Source of the DNA: Mycocentrospora acerina
Taxonomy: Eukaryota; Ascomycota; Dothideomycetes; Pleosporales
DNA length: 64,000 nucleotides
Direction: 5' to 3'
Assembly (NCBI GenBank): GCA_022701365.1
Contig: JAKUHH010000108.1
Location: 185,821-249,820, forward strand
Part shown: piece after piece, positions 11,430 through 22,209 of the stretch
How the letters are laid out: each line of letters starts with the position of its first letter
Numbering within the stretch: the stretch's first letter is position 1
Notes under the pieces: generated by a model
Database searches by the model: none
What the model was told of the DNA's origin: nothing
The model's input: the letters and a program-made list of their open reading frames with translations, nothing else
Made by a program: the position numbers and the translations under genes

Positions 11430-14347
11430 ATGCAGTACAGCAGCGCGGTGTTTAACCGGATGCAAGGTATCAATCCTATCGTCTCGCCCCGGGGCCATGT
11501 GTGCGACACGAACTATTGGGATTGAGTCGGGCGAGAAGCTGCCAAGGGCTCTAGCGATGCAGGCGCGGAGTAGTTGCATCTTGAATGTAACGGGAGACCG
11601 AGGAAGCCAAGTTCACCAAGCATTTGTGGTGGGCTGGGCCAGGGTGGTGCACGAGTGAAAAGGACGTAGCCAGTTCCAGCGTCGAACCGACGTATCAGCG
11701 TGCTGCAAAGTGGCAATATGGCGCGCCGATCTCTGACTCCATCTTCCCCACGGGGTCATCAAGATGCATCGCCCGTCCTCCAGCGCCGTTAGTGGTCGAG
11801 GGGTTTCGGGCGTCGTGACTTCTGTACAAGCTCGACCACAAGCGTGTAAAGTGCACAAATTCTGCTCCCTCGCCACCAAGCTCCGTGGCGCTGGAGAAGC
11901 ATTTACGCACTACGTTGGTACTGGAGAAGCTTCACGCCGAGTACGGCAGCCACCAACCTTGGCGCGCAAACCCCGCAACAGACTGGACGGCCGCGCAGAA
12001 GCTTCCCTTGCCCTCTTGGCCGTGGACGTAGGACGGGGGTCGCACCGTGGCCAAGGAGACCGAAACCGGTGGCTTGCAGCTCGACGTAGGCGCTCCGTCA
12101 GCCGAGCATTCTTGGACAGGCTTCTTTCGACAACCTGTGCGCGGTTGGGGATGTTTCGAGGGACAATCGACTGCTTGGCACCCTCGCGAGTCGCTGTGGT
12201 TGCCGGTGAAGGTGTTTTGGATGGAACGCCTCCCAAGACCCCACCGCATCTACACCGGAGACGCTGGAGGCACGGGAGCGAATGGGTCCAGCTGTGACGA
12301 TCGAGTCGCCATTGCAGTGCACCAAGAGACGGTGGCGCGCACAGCGCGAACACGTCCAACCGTCTTGGCTGTCGCGATCTGTAGGCAACGGTGCTCGCGC
12401 GACTGACTCTCGGTGCCCAGCTGACACGCACAGTGGGAGAAGGGTTCAGTCGGGTGTGGAGAACAGTGGAGATGACGCTAGAGCCGCTAGGATGGGGATG
12501 CTGCGACCAAGCCCTGCCCTCTCCCACACACCACCATGTGCACATGGGCAGCCGGCAAGGCCACCTTAGTCGCCCAACCTGGTGCTGCACTGATTCGTCC
12601 ACTCCACTCCGCTGCCGAGCAGCATCTCAACAATGAAGAACAGCCAGTTTCACGCTATGCTGATGCTCACCGGTCGTCTTCCGGCACGCTCATATCAGCG
12701 TCCCTTGGCACAGGCACGCTCACTGTCCAGGCTAGTGGAGCTTCCAGGACGAGCTTCTTTGCAGAAACGCCACCACGCAGCACGATAAGCCAACGAAATT
12801 AACCCAATTAGACGACGACAACGAGTGCACAAGACACCAGAGACCCACTCATCGGAAGAGCCTCAAACCACAATTGTCGGCTTGTTCCTCTGGGTGCCTC
12901 CTCGCAAAATGTTACCCCGACGTTGTCTTGGAAGCTTGGAAACTCGACAATTTTCATCCCACTCATGGCTATGCGGCATCTACGAGATCCACTTCCTCGA
13001 TAATTGACATTGACACTGACATTGAGCGCGAAATTCCACTCAACAAGTCCTACCAGCTCAAAGTACGCCAGAGAACGGAAACGAAAAACACGGAGAAATG
13101 AGGAAACAAGAACGACTGTTCCATCCGATGAACTATGCCCCCGGGAACGGACGTATGAGCTGGACCTTGGCGGCACACAGCTGTGCACTTGTTCAGGCAC
13201 ATTTGAAATATCGGCACCTCTCGTATTTCCCCCCGGTTCTCCGCCTTTTCCCCCCATCGGCGCTTCTTCGCCACAGCTCCACGTGCGCGGACGTCCACGC
13301 AGCCCGTATTTTTCTCTTCCAAATCGTAATCGCTAAAATTCAACGCTGAAGTAGCGAAGGATTGATGCCAATTCTCTTGTATTGGGACAATGGTCGTCCA
13401 AAGACGGAACACCATTCATGCCGTGGGAATTGGAAGGCCCCAGTGAAAGGTCCTCGCATATTCCGCGGTTCTTGAGCAGCGTACAAGCTCCACAGACCTA
13501 GTACTTCCAGCAGCAATTCGACGCAGACGCTCTCGCCCAGCCTCTACCTTACCACCCGCTGAGCAGTGAACTTCGCATCAATCGAATTCAGCTCTAGCAG
13601 CGCTATTGGGCTTTTTCCATTGGAGGATAGTGTTGCGGAGAAAGCGAGAGCAGCGGGGCATATGAAGCACGGGGTAGTTGGGCTAGCCGGGAGGTGGTCA
13701 AATGAGGTCGTGCGGAGTGCAGCCATGTATACGAGAATCGGATGGTCTCGACTGTATCTGTAGGTCATGGGCCTCCAATTGTTTTCCCCATTTCCTCGGG
13801 GCTCTGGCCATTTGAAGTCCGATCACCTCATATGCACCACGCCACGTCCCTTCGTCTAGACTTCTTCCAAGCGATGAAGCCTAGGGCGAAGGCACTTGAC
13901 TGTCGGATCTATGACAGCCCGCTACTCATCTGCAGGAAATCGACAGCACAGACCTCAATAGGTAGAAGGCGCAGCACAAGTCTATCAATATGTTAGTCAG
14001 ATAGAAAGAACTTGAGCCATTGCACAATTAGTGGGTGACTGACGCATACAAGTAATAATGCACACATGCTGCAAGTAGCATTATTCGAAGCTTATTGTTA
14101 TCTGCCGTACCAATGCCCGCTTTTGAGCTTGGAGGACACTGAGATATCTACTTCCTCTGAGGTGATTGTAGAGTCCACTGAGACTTACTGACTGGCCCCC
14201 CATACCAAACTCGACATCTCTGAGCTCTCATAAATGCATCGTCTTCAATACTGGTATTCGCTTCGTCGTACGCTCAACAGCCAGCCACCTTTCAACCATA
14301 GCCTTCCTTACATGCACGCCCTAAATCTGGATTCCATCGCGCATCTC
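11430..14347. other. GC-rich 2.9-kb region without a supported gene
   Basis: Between about 11.5 and 13.4 kb the sequence is markedly GC- and CpG-rich and stop-poor. Long open frames therefore overlap on both strands (the longest, about 230 residues, on minus at 11910-12602). None has a domain, consistent composition or splice context. From 13.4 to 14.3 kb it returns to average composition with no gene seen. It could hold a long non-coding transcript or an extended promoter of the transporter. Confidence 0.45.
11486..11495. promoter_or_regulatory. Possible CreA/Mig1 site
   Basis: A perfect 10-base palindrome, GCCCCGGGGC, contains CCGGGG on both strands and so matches the SYGGRG consensus of fungal carbon-repression zinc-finger proteins. 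It is about 180 bases upstream of the JEN-like start. The motif is seen; the role is inferred from the known glucose repression of JEN genes. Confidence 0.3.
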
Positions 14348-14738
14348 TCAAGTGTCAAACTGTCCACCGTCAGTTCTAATCCAAATTGTCTTGTTTCAAT
14401 TGTTTACGTACCTGCCACTTCTGCAGTCCACTCGCTCTATCTCCCGACCTTGGCGGCGCTCTGCTCGCCATCTTGGGCTCATGTGTCTTTGAGTACTCTT
14501 GCGCAAGAATGGGGCACGCCTTCTTGTGAGCCTTGAATCCCGCTTTTTGGCAGTCTTTATCACAGTACAACACGCTGTGACATTTATTGCATGCTTTTAG
14601 CGGCTTACTCTCTGGGGTCTTGCTGCACTGGGCGCATGATTCTAGGAGGCTGGTCAGAAGCGTCACAGGTACGTGATCAAATGGCAAGGCTGGGGTACCG
14701 GGCGCAACCGGAGCATTGGAACCTGATGGCTCGGCCAT
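14348..14738 (-). CDS. Small MYND zinc-finger protein
   Basis: The start at 14738 (MAEPSGSNAP) gives a protein of about 112 residues if a 52-nt intron is removed, complement(join(14348..14359,14412..14738)). Without splicing it is 120 residues ending at 14376. The intron has a CAG|GTACGT donor, a CTGAC branch point and an ACAG acceptor, so I prefer splicing, giving a C-terminus ...KWQFDT. The MYND finger covers about residues 34-71: C-x2-C, then C-x2-C (CNKCHS), YCDKDCQ, and H-x3-C (HKKAC). MYND fingers usually bind proline-rich partner peptides. No second domain is present, so it is an adaptor-type protein of unknown partner. It is divergent from the amidohydrolase gene across about 420 bases. 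Confidence 0.75.
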
Positions 14739-15157
14739 GTTTGTAGAGTGCTCACGGAAGTTCTTGTACAGCACTGATTCAAGCACAGTTGAGATGTGTC
14801 GCTGCACGTGTGAAGATTTCACACAATGCAGAATCAGGTTAAAAAAAGGTTAGTGCGGGGACACACGGCGCTAACGTTTGTGGGGTTCTTATCCCCGAAC
14901 CTTCAACTGCACTTTGGCACAACTTGTATGAGCACATGTGTGCTAGCCTCCGGCTTTTTGTTCAAAGCTTGGGAAGGCCAGACGTTTTGATGACATTTGG
15001 TGATTGAAATCAAGTTCGACTCGTGAGGTGACCATTCGTACCTTCCTAATTGGGTCGAGTTGACTCCGACACGCGATAAGCGATTCCCGAACACAAGAAA
15101 ACTCCATCGGCGGCTCTTCTTCCAAACACCAGCGTCTGCAGCCTTGGTAGGGGAGAC
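14739..15157. promoter_or_regulatory. Shared promoter of MYND and amidohydrolase genes
   Basis: A 419-base gap separates two start codons on opposite strands, so both promoters must lie in or across it. No specific regulator site is recognised. Confidence 0.5.
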
Positions 15158-17016
15158 ATGCCTTCCATCTCCACCATTTTCTGGGCTTCAATCCCTGTTT
15201 TCTTGGCCGCATTCATCTACCAAGTCGGAGTCCCTGCATTCATCCTCACACTGATAACCCAGCAAACTGCATACAAGGTGCTACGGAACATATTCTCAAC
15301 AACTTATTGCTATGCTTCTATCACAACATTGTCCAGTGGACTAGAGTATGCCGAGTGCTTTAGTGTGTCTGACGGAAAGTTCTCAAGGGTATTCTTAGAC
15401 GACACATCTTTCGATGTGGTCAAAGAAGCACGTACCGGATACATTATTCCAGGGCTCTGGGATGGACACGGTCATTTGCTCCAGTATGGAGAATTGTTGG
15501 ATTCTGTTGATCTATTTGGTGCCAAGGATATGGTGGAGGTGAAGCAGAGGCTTGTGGAGTACCAAAAGAAACGCCTAGAAACCGGAACCAAAGAGCAGTG
15601 GCTTAGAGGAGCCGGATGGGACCAAGCCAATTTTGGTGGTAAATGGCCAGTATCGGTATGGACATTCCACATACTTCGCATAAGCTTAACCTACTAACAT
15701 TTCTGTAGTCTGATCTTGAAATTGACGACACTTTCAAGGGCTTGTACGTCATGCTCGACAGAGTAGATGTCCATTGTATTTGGGTTTCTGAGAAAGTACT
15801 TTCTCTGCTTCCAAAGTCTTTGCCTGACATTCCTGGAGGCGAGATTCCGGCAACGGGGATTTTCTGCGACAATGCCATGGACACTGTTTTGGAAGTCTAC
15901 CCAAAGCCAAACACTGAACGCAAAACAAAATTCGTCAAAGATGCCATGACTGATCTAAACAAGTTCGGTATTGTCGGAATACATGATGCTGGCGTCGTCC
16001 CCAATGATATAAATCTCTATAAGGAGCTTTCTACAGGAGCAGACTGGACTGTGAGAGTCAACGCAATGATCGAATGCGAAACAAGGAACACGTTCTGCCC
16101 AGAAACTGTTGAGAAACTCACTACACCCAATCTGCAGGTCAACTCTGTCAAGCTCTTTGGCGGTATGTACATGAATTCCCATGAAAGTAAACATTACTTA
16201 TAAACCACAGATGGCGCTCTTGGAAGCTGGGGCAGTGCAATGATCGAGCCATACAGCGATAAGCCTGAGAGTGTTGGCTCCCTACTTGTGAACGCGACTA
16301 CACTTTCCAAGTTGACCCTAGACTGGGCCAAGGCAGGGTACCAAGTCAACATCCACGCCATTGGCGATCTCGCCAACCGAAACGCCATCGACGCCTTTGA
16401 AGCTGCCCTACAGGTCTTGTGCCCTGACATCAGCCCTCGTCTATGCCAGGCTCAGAATCGTTTCCGCATTGAGCACGCTCAGATTATTCACCCAGATGAC
16501 CAACGCCGGCTCTTCGAGCTGGGCATTATTCCTAGCATCCAACCTACTCACGCGACCAGCGATATGGGATATGCCGAGGCCAGACTTGGAAAGGACAGGA
16601 CAGAAAAAGAAGCGTATCGCATGCGCTCAATTCTACCCCTCCGTCCTGTCTTCGGGTCTGACTTCCCCGTCGAGCCAGCTAGTATCTTTGAAGGCATATA
16701 TGCTGCGATTACACGAAGGAGTCCAAGAACGGGACTCGATCCCAGTGGCGGCAGAACAGGTTGGTACCCGGAGGAAACCATCACTCTGGAGGAAGCACTG
16801 GAAGGCTTCACTATCAATCCGGCGTACGGCGCGTTTCTTGAAGGCAAAGCCGGGGTAATCCAGCCAGGTGCGTATGCCGACTGGATTGTTTTGGACGAGC
16901 CATTTGAGACGTCGGATTTGCGGAAGACGAATATACGAGAGACATGGGTTGGTGGCAAGAGGGTGTATGTGCGTCCTGGAGCCGAGGGTCGTCCTGAACC
17001 TAGAAAGAAGGTGTGA
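15158..17016 (+). CDS. Membrane-anchored amidohydrolase, YtcJ-like
   Basis: Three exons, join(15158..15655,15709..16162,16211..17016), give about 585 residues. Residues 6-35 form a hydrophobic N-terminal anchor or uncleaved signal. The metal-dependent amidohydrolase-3 fold follows: the HxH metal motif in GLWDGHGHLLQYGE at about residues 95-108, then VKLFGDGALGS (formed across splice 2), INIHAIGD-like HAIGDLANR, RIEHAQIIHPDD, and the C-terminal metal Asp in FGSDFPVEPAS. This set and the order match the YtcJ/PF07969 subgroup. Members hydrolyse amide or imide bonds with one or two divalent metals, and the true substrate is rarely known. The C-terminus closes with the usual beta-sandwich strand (ADWIVLDEPF ... 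GGKRVYV). Family is confident, substrate unknown. Confidence 0.9.
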
Positions 17017-17074
17017 AGAAGAAAGAGAAGAAGAGGAGGAGGAGGAGGAAAGAGGAGGAGAGGAAGAAGAAGAT
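17015..17074 (+). repeat. GA-rich purine tract
   Basis: A 60-base run almost entirely of G and A, mostly GAA/GGA triplets, begins at the stop codon of the amidohydrolase gene and continues into its 3' flank. Confidence 0.8.
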
Positions 17075-17671
17075 TCTACACCCCATAATCCTACAGCAAT
17101 GACAGTAACCCGAGTATCCGAGTCACGAACAGCGTTTCGCCATCTTTTACAACTATACCAAATAAAAGCATTAATCTTCCATATTTCATCCCATCGTCCA
17201 ATCACCCCCCATTTTCCTATTACAAAAAACAATCACACCCACCTTTCTTTTCTCAATCCAGCCTTACAAACATAAGCTTTCCAGTCCGGCCAGACCAAGC
17301 ACAAGTTTCCGCCGACCCGCTAGAACAACTTGACAACACACGCGCGGCATGCCAACCCCACGACCATCAAGGTACTCAGCAAGCCACCCGCCAACCAGAA
17401 CACCCCCGATGATACAACCGCGATCTCATTTGAGGCGCCGACCTGCATACATGGGGGACCCTCCCTTCTACAAGTGTCTTCGTTTACCACTAGCTGCATG
17501 CATGCCTTGCTCCCGGCGCGTGTGCATATAAAATAAAAAGCCTTTTTCCTTCCACGCACTGACCCAAATTGCGATTGCCCCTCATTCACTCATTGCTCGA
17601 CACACACAAAAAAAGGGTCTTTTTGCTGTAGTTTACTCAACGTGAGGATTCGCAGCGACACATCACGCAGC
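17075..17671. other. Intergenic region and promoter of the NAS-like gene
   Basis: AT-rich 3' flank followed by C/A-rich sequence and the core promoter of the next gene. No gene is supported. Confidence 0.5.
17527..17533 (+). promoter_or_regulatory. TATA box of the NAS-like gene
   Basis: TATAAAA lies about 140 bases before the start codon at 17672 and is followed by a pyrimidine-rich leader ending in ACTCAACGTG. Confidence 0.45.
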
Positions 17672-18747
17672 ATGGCGACGACTTGGGCGGGCGCACCCGC
17701 TGTTGTGAGGTCGAAAGCGGTTCACCCGGTTGCCGACACGCCTCCCGGTACGCCCTCGGAGATGGGCGCCTCTGCACACCAACTCGTGTCTCAACTTCGG
17801 TGGACTCTGGAGCGGCTGTCAGCGCTTGAGAGTTTGGCGCCAGGCGAGGAAATCAATGCGCTTCTAACGGATCTCGTTAATCTATGCATCACGCCTTACA
17901 CTGCCGAGTTCACGACCTACGTCTTGGGCATCGACGGCGTGCCGTCTCTGTGCGAGCAGCTCCGCCCGATTTGCGCGACAGCCGAAGGCGAACTGGAAAG
18001 GTATTGGGCGCGTCGAATCCTTCAGGATGCGTCAAGAGGTATTTTCGCTGCCACCCGTCCCGCGCGTGTGTAGCCTTCACTGACGCGTCTGACAGAGAAC
18101 CCACTCCCGACCCGTGATCTTCTCCACTCCTTCCCGTACTACCAAAATTACCTCGACCTCTCCCGTCTCGAATGCTGTACTGTAGAAGCGTTCCTCCCCT
18201 CCACACCACACAGCATTGCATTCATCGGCTCGGGGCCCTTGCCCTTGACTTCGCTGTGCGTTCTCGACCGGTACCCCGAGGCGGCAGTGCATAATATAGA
18301 TCGCGATGCAGATGCTCTACAAGCCAGCCAGGAGCTATCATCAAAGCTTGGGTATGGTGCTAGAATGAGCTTTTCGCTTGAAGACGTGAGCGACGACTCC
18401 ACGGAGAGGAAGACCGGGGCGCATACGTCCAAGTGGAAGGCGTTCGACGTTGTGTTTCTGGCGGCACTCGTGGGAACCGATACAGAAACCAAACTTGATA
18501 TATTGCAGTCTCTGGGCAGGAAGCTGCAGCCTGGGACGCTGGTTGTTGCAAGAAGTGCGAGAGGGTTAAGAAGCGTGCTTTATCCAGTGAGTTGATGGCA
18601 CCCGCGTAATGTGATACGTTGAGCTGACAGGTGTAGATTCTTGAGCTGTCGCAGGATTTGGAGCGGATTGGGTTTGAAGTTTTGGTAGAAGTACATCCTT
18701 GGTCAAAAGTAGTGAATTCGGTTATTGTTCTGAAGGTATTGGGATAA
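17672..18747 (+). CDS. Nicotianamine synthase-like protein
   Basis: Three exons, join(17672..18038,18096..18586,18637..18747), give about 322 residues, the usual length for this family. The second exon carries the family core: LLHSFPYYQNYLDLSRLE, then IGSGPLPLTS (the SAM-binding Gly loop), an NIDRDADAL stretch equivalent to the conserved NxDxDxxA, FDVVFLAALVG, and VVARSARGLRSVLYP before the third exon. Plant and fungal nicotianamine synthases (PF03059) join three aminocarboxypropyl groups from S-adenosylmethionine into the metal chelator nicotianamine. The same role, cytosolic metal handling, is inferred here. The gene stands alone, with no transporter or reductase next to it. Family assignment is strong; the exact product (nicotianamine or a related opine chelator) is not provable from sequence. 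Confidence 0.88.
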
Positions 18748-19601
18748 TTGGAATGAGGTTGGTGAATGTGTTCGGTTTGTGACTTTGAAATCGAAAGAAA
18801 GCCAAGTAAAGATGGATGAGGGGTATGAGAAAGGGCTGATATTAGTCAGGAAAAGCGGCATGTTGCGTTCACGGACTGACGGTATATTCTAGTACGATCC
18901 ATTCACTACTATACGTGAGTAACTGTGGTATTTTACTGCTGCAAAATCCCATCGGGTCGTGTTAGATATGCTCTTCCTGGTATTACATCCACTGCAATAC
19001 AGCTCTGAATATCTGCAGTCAAGAAGTTGAGTCATTAAGACTTCTGTTGACAGGCAAAGATGTGGTAAAGCAAAATTTGTCTAATTGAGTGGCGATTGTT
19101 CTGCAACACACGCAACTAGGCAGTAAGCATGATCAATGAGGTAAGAATTTTCGTTTTTGATGAAGCTCAATTTTGATCTTCGCATGCATTCTCTGACTTG
19201 CGTCTGAAGAACGTTGCTTAAAAAAATACGTCTGTGACCTATCATTATCTGGTGGTCAGTTGAAACAACATCAGAAGCATGCATACAGGAATCTGGTATA
19301 ATGTTAACAACGCTTCTGTCGTGCAAGGGCATTCTAACTTACAAGTCAAGTATCAGAGTCCGGCCTGCCTCAAAATGAGAGCGGACCGGAAAGCTCAATT
19401 GCACAACTGAAGCCTGCGAGTGCCATAAGAGCATACAGTCCGGGGCATCAGCCAAACCAAGACGTTTGCATGCCGCCAAGACCGTCAGACCTCCAAGTTA
19501 CCGCTTTGCATTTGCGTATTCCATTTTCAAGCAATGTCTCTGGCACAGGCCGCATTCTCGACAAGTGGTACTGGCACGATGAAGTTACATGCAAGCGTCT
19601 G
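18748..19601. other. Intergenic, AT-rich
   Basis: Lies between two convergent genes (NAS-like plus, Y14 minus). Nothing beyond 3' flanks is recognised. Confidence 0.5.
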
Positions 19602-20197
19602 CTCAATCGTCCATGTCATCGCCATCACGCCCAGGACTCCTGCTCCTCGCCCTTCCAGAACCACGGCCACTTTGTCTTTTGTCGTGGTCGCGCGGGCGCC
19701 CCTTTCCAGCGGGCGGCGGTCGCACAAAGGCGAAGTCAACGGTGATTTTCTGCTCAAGCAATTCCTCGTCGTTTGCGCCCTTGATGGCAGCCTTTGCTTC
19801 ATCGAGGGTGGGGTATTCGATGAGAACGTAACCCTGCACATTGTCAGCTTTCTGGCCCCTTCCTTTTCGCGCCTCGGCGCCTCTCGTCGGCGCTGTCCTG
19901 GCCTGCATCAAGGTTGCGCACCTTTACATAACCCGTCCTGCGGTCCAGGTTCATGTGCAGGTTTTTGATGGTGCCAAATTCGCCAAACATGTCCTGCAAG
20001 TCCTCCTCAGTCGCCTCCTCGTGCACGTTGGTGACGATAATGATCCAGCCCTCGATGGAGCGGACTGCGGTTGCACCAGCGGCGGTGCGCGCATCGCTGG
20101 CCTTGGGGTCGACGGATGTGGGCTCTTCCTGCTCCAGCTGGTCCTGTGGCTCCTCGAGCAGCTCGGGCTGGTCAATGTCCATTTCTGCGTCTGCCAT
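19602..20197 (-). CDS. RNA-binding protein Y14/RBM8A, exon junction complex
   Basis: Two exons, complement(join(19603..19833,19922..20197)), give about 168 residues. The acidic N-terminus is followed by one RRM at about residues 48-130: GWIIIVTNVHEEATEEDL (RNP2 and helix 1), FGEFGTIKNLHMNLDRRTGY, and KGYVLIEY (RNP1), which is only formed after the 88-nt intron is removed. The C-terminus is the basic RS-type tail (GRGSGRARSRSPGR). This order and the RRTGYxKGY sequence are diagnostic for Y14/RBM8A. Y14 pairs with Mago in the nuclear exon junction complex, marking spliced mRNA. Its retention fits an intron-rich genome. Splicing is in phase 0 with AAG|GTGCGC donor and TGCAG acceptor. Confidence 0.93.
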
Positions 20198-20679
20198 GGC
20201 TGCGGTGTGTGTGTTTATATTTATATGTTTGTGTACGTGTTCACATATGTATACACGGGTGCGTATATTCAAGAGGCCGTCGTGGAGTTGTAGGGCTTGC
20301 AGACGACGTTGCGATCAAGCCTTGGGAATCGCAAAGGGCTGCCCAGAGCTTGACAGCGCTAGCACCAACTGGTGTCCTAGTCCTAGTCCTAGTCCTCAAC
20401 ATCGCAGCGTCTGTGCACGCTCTAGGCATGCCTTGCTCACTCAACATGACATCAATTGACGCCCGCACTTGGGGAAACGGTGGCTTTTGCGCGCTTTTCC
20501 CTTCCTTCTTCCCCGCCTCCTCTACTCCTCCTTCAATTGACTCTCAAGGACCCAGTAGTTCGCGGCCATCACTTTGTTCTCACACAGCCAGCACCTGAAT
20601 CTCAGCTACCCACTCCATCGACCTCTCTTTTTTGTCCTCCCGTGCGATTCCAAATCAATTCCAACAACCGCTATTCGCT
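20198..20679. other. Promoter region of Y14
   Basis: Includes a TG/TA-rich tract (about 20200-20262, alternating purine/pyrimidine) directly upstream of the Y14 start and an imperfect CTAGTC(C/T) repeat near 20377-20395. No gene is supported. Confidence 0.45.
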
Positions 20680-20832
20680 ATGCTTCAATTCCTCGATAGA
20701 TTCGTCCACTACCAAGATCCCACTCTTCCTTCAATCTCCTCCCTCGCCTATCTCTTCATCACCATTCTGTTATCGTCTCTCTTGATTTCCTCACGATCAC
20801 GACAGTACGAGAACAGAGAAATATCACAGTAG
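20680..20832 (+). CDS. Possible small membrane protein
   Basis: A 50-residue open frame starts at an ATG after a pyrimidine-rich leader. It has one hydrophobic segment (AYLFITILLSSLLI) and a charged tail. No family is recognised. It could be a real small membrane protein, the first exon of something longer, or chance. Confidence 0.25.
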   Translation: MLQFLDRFVHYQDPTLPSISSLAYLFITILLSSLLISSRSRQYENREISQ

Positions 20833-20913
20833 CGCGATGTTACGATTTACCTCGGTTAGGGCTATGAATTATTCACCTTAATGGATATCGAATGCTGATA
20901 GGAGCAGATTGCA

Positions 20914-21146
20914 ATGATGGAGTGCGGGATTGTGGGCGGCGGAATGGCACTAGTTTTCACAGAAGATAGCGTTCATGTCAGCCTCTTGGACCCTGCGGTA
21001 GAAGCCATGGATAAGACTGTTCAAAAAGCACAAGATCTGGAACACAAGTGCAAAATAGAAAAGTTTACAAGTACGACACAGCCTCTATGTTATCAGCGAA
21101 GCTTGAAGTATCATGCGAAGGATAAGCATAGAGTACAAGGAGTCTA
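20914..21146 (+). pseudogene. 6-phosphogluconate-dehydrogenase-like relic
   Basis: The open frame from 20914 reads CGIVGGGMALVF, then VHVSLLDPAVEAMD and a KIEKFTS stretch. That is the start of the Rossmann fold of fungal 6PGDH/hydroxyisobutyrate-type NAD(P) dehydrogenases, with a shortened GxGxxG loop. It then leaves the family pattern and stops at about 21146. No catalytic part follows within the next kilobase, and the flanks are AT-rich. I read it as the decayed 5' fragment of a once complete gene. The similarity is from memory of the family and needs a search. Confidence 0.45.
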
Positions 21147-22209
21147 GAGACATGCTGAATGGACAGACCTCTTCTGATAAATTGGTGAGTGCTGAAATAA
21201 ACTTGGCGTAAGCGTTGTTGCAAGCTGACAAGCTATTGTGCAAAAAGGCACCTTTCTTGTATCCATCGGTGCCGACCTCTCCGACAAACGCGAGCATGTG
21301 AATGAATGAGGCTCACACGACGAGTCTGAAATACACCCCCCTCGTCATATCATATCAGAGGTTCTTGATAAAGTAGTTCAGGACAAAACTTGCGAGAAAA
21401 AGACAACGATGCGGCCCAACACCGAAGCCATCAAACTTCACATCCCAGCCTCCACACTCAACACCACGCATGAATTCCGTCTTGCATCCAACTTCCACGG
21501 CGACCAGAAACGAGAAAAAAAAAGTTTCTCGTAACAGCTTTCATGCAGCTGAACTCAACATCCAAAACGAGGACGCATATGTCAAAGACCGGCGCAAAGC
21601 AACATATACAGCCTGTCTGGCGAGCTATATTCAAGGCACGAACATTTTCGCTCGCGCTAATTGCAGAACACAAATGGGAAATCGACTACAGATGTAGGAG
21701 ATCTGGCGTGCAAGTTACATCATCCAAGTAGACTATTTATCCAACGAGGTAAAAGCCCCGATTCTGAAGTAAAAGCCAGTCATAAGCCATAAGGAAGAGA
21801 AGTGTAGTATATTAAAAATTTTAAGCTTGTCTTTGAATTGAACTTGACAGGATTCGATTATTTTTTTTCGTAAAAAATAAATATCACCTTTCTCTCCAGT
21901 CCTATGATTGCTGTATGTAAAGAAATGTTGTTTTCTCACCTCAAGACTCTCTCACTCTGTCTTGTCAGCAATCTGGTCAAGTATTCCTTTGGCAGATGAT
22001 GATGAGGAGTTTATTTGTTTTTTCCAGACTAAGCCTTGCATATAAACCTCTATCCTCACAACAATTGCATGCACGAGCTAAAGTGTCGAGTAATAATCAA
22101 TCACATTTGAAAATTATAATTATTTTATTCGTCACATTTCTTGTATATGTTCATAGCCAAATAGCACCTTTCCTGTTCTCTTCCTCTCTCATCAAACTAC
22201 AGTCCAACT
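21147..22209. other. AT-rich region after the relic
   Basis: No gene is supported. Coding-like scraps appear near 21240-21310 on both strands but do not extend, which fits decayed sequence. 21780-22150 is strongly AT-rich. Confidence 0.4.

Noticed and set aside
11910..12602. 230-codon open frame on the minus strand, with other long frames overlapping
   Set aside because: It lies in a GC-rich stop-poor block where all frames are long. Composition is Arg/Pro/Ser noise, and there is no domain and no start or splice support.
19534..19968. Open frames on the plus strand through the Y14 gene and intron
   Set aside because: Antisense to the conserved RRM exons; no independent features.
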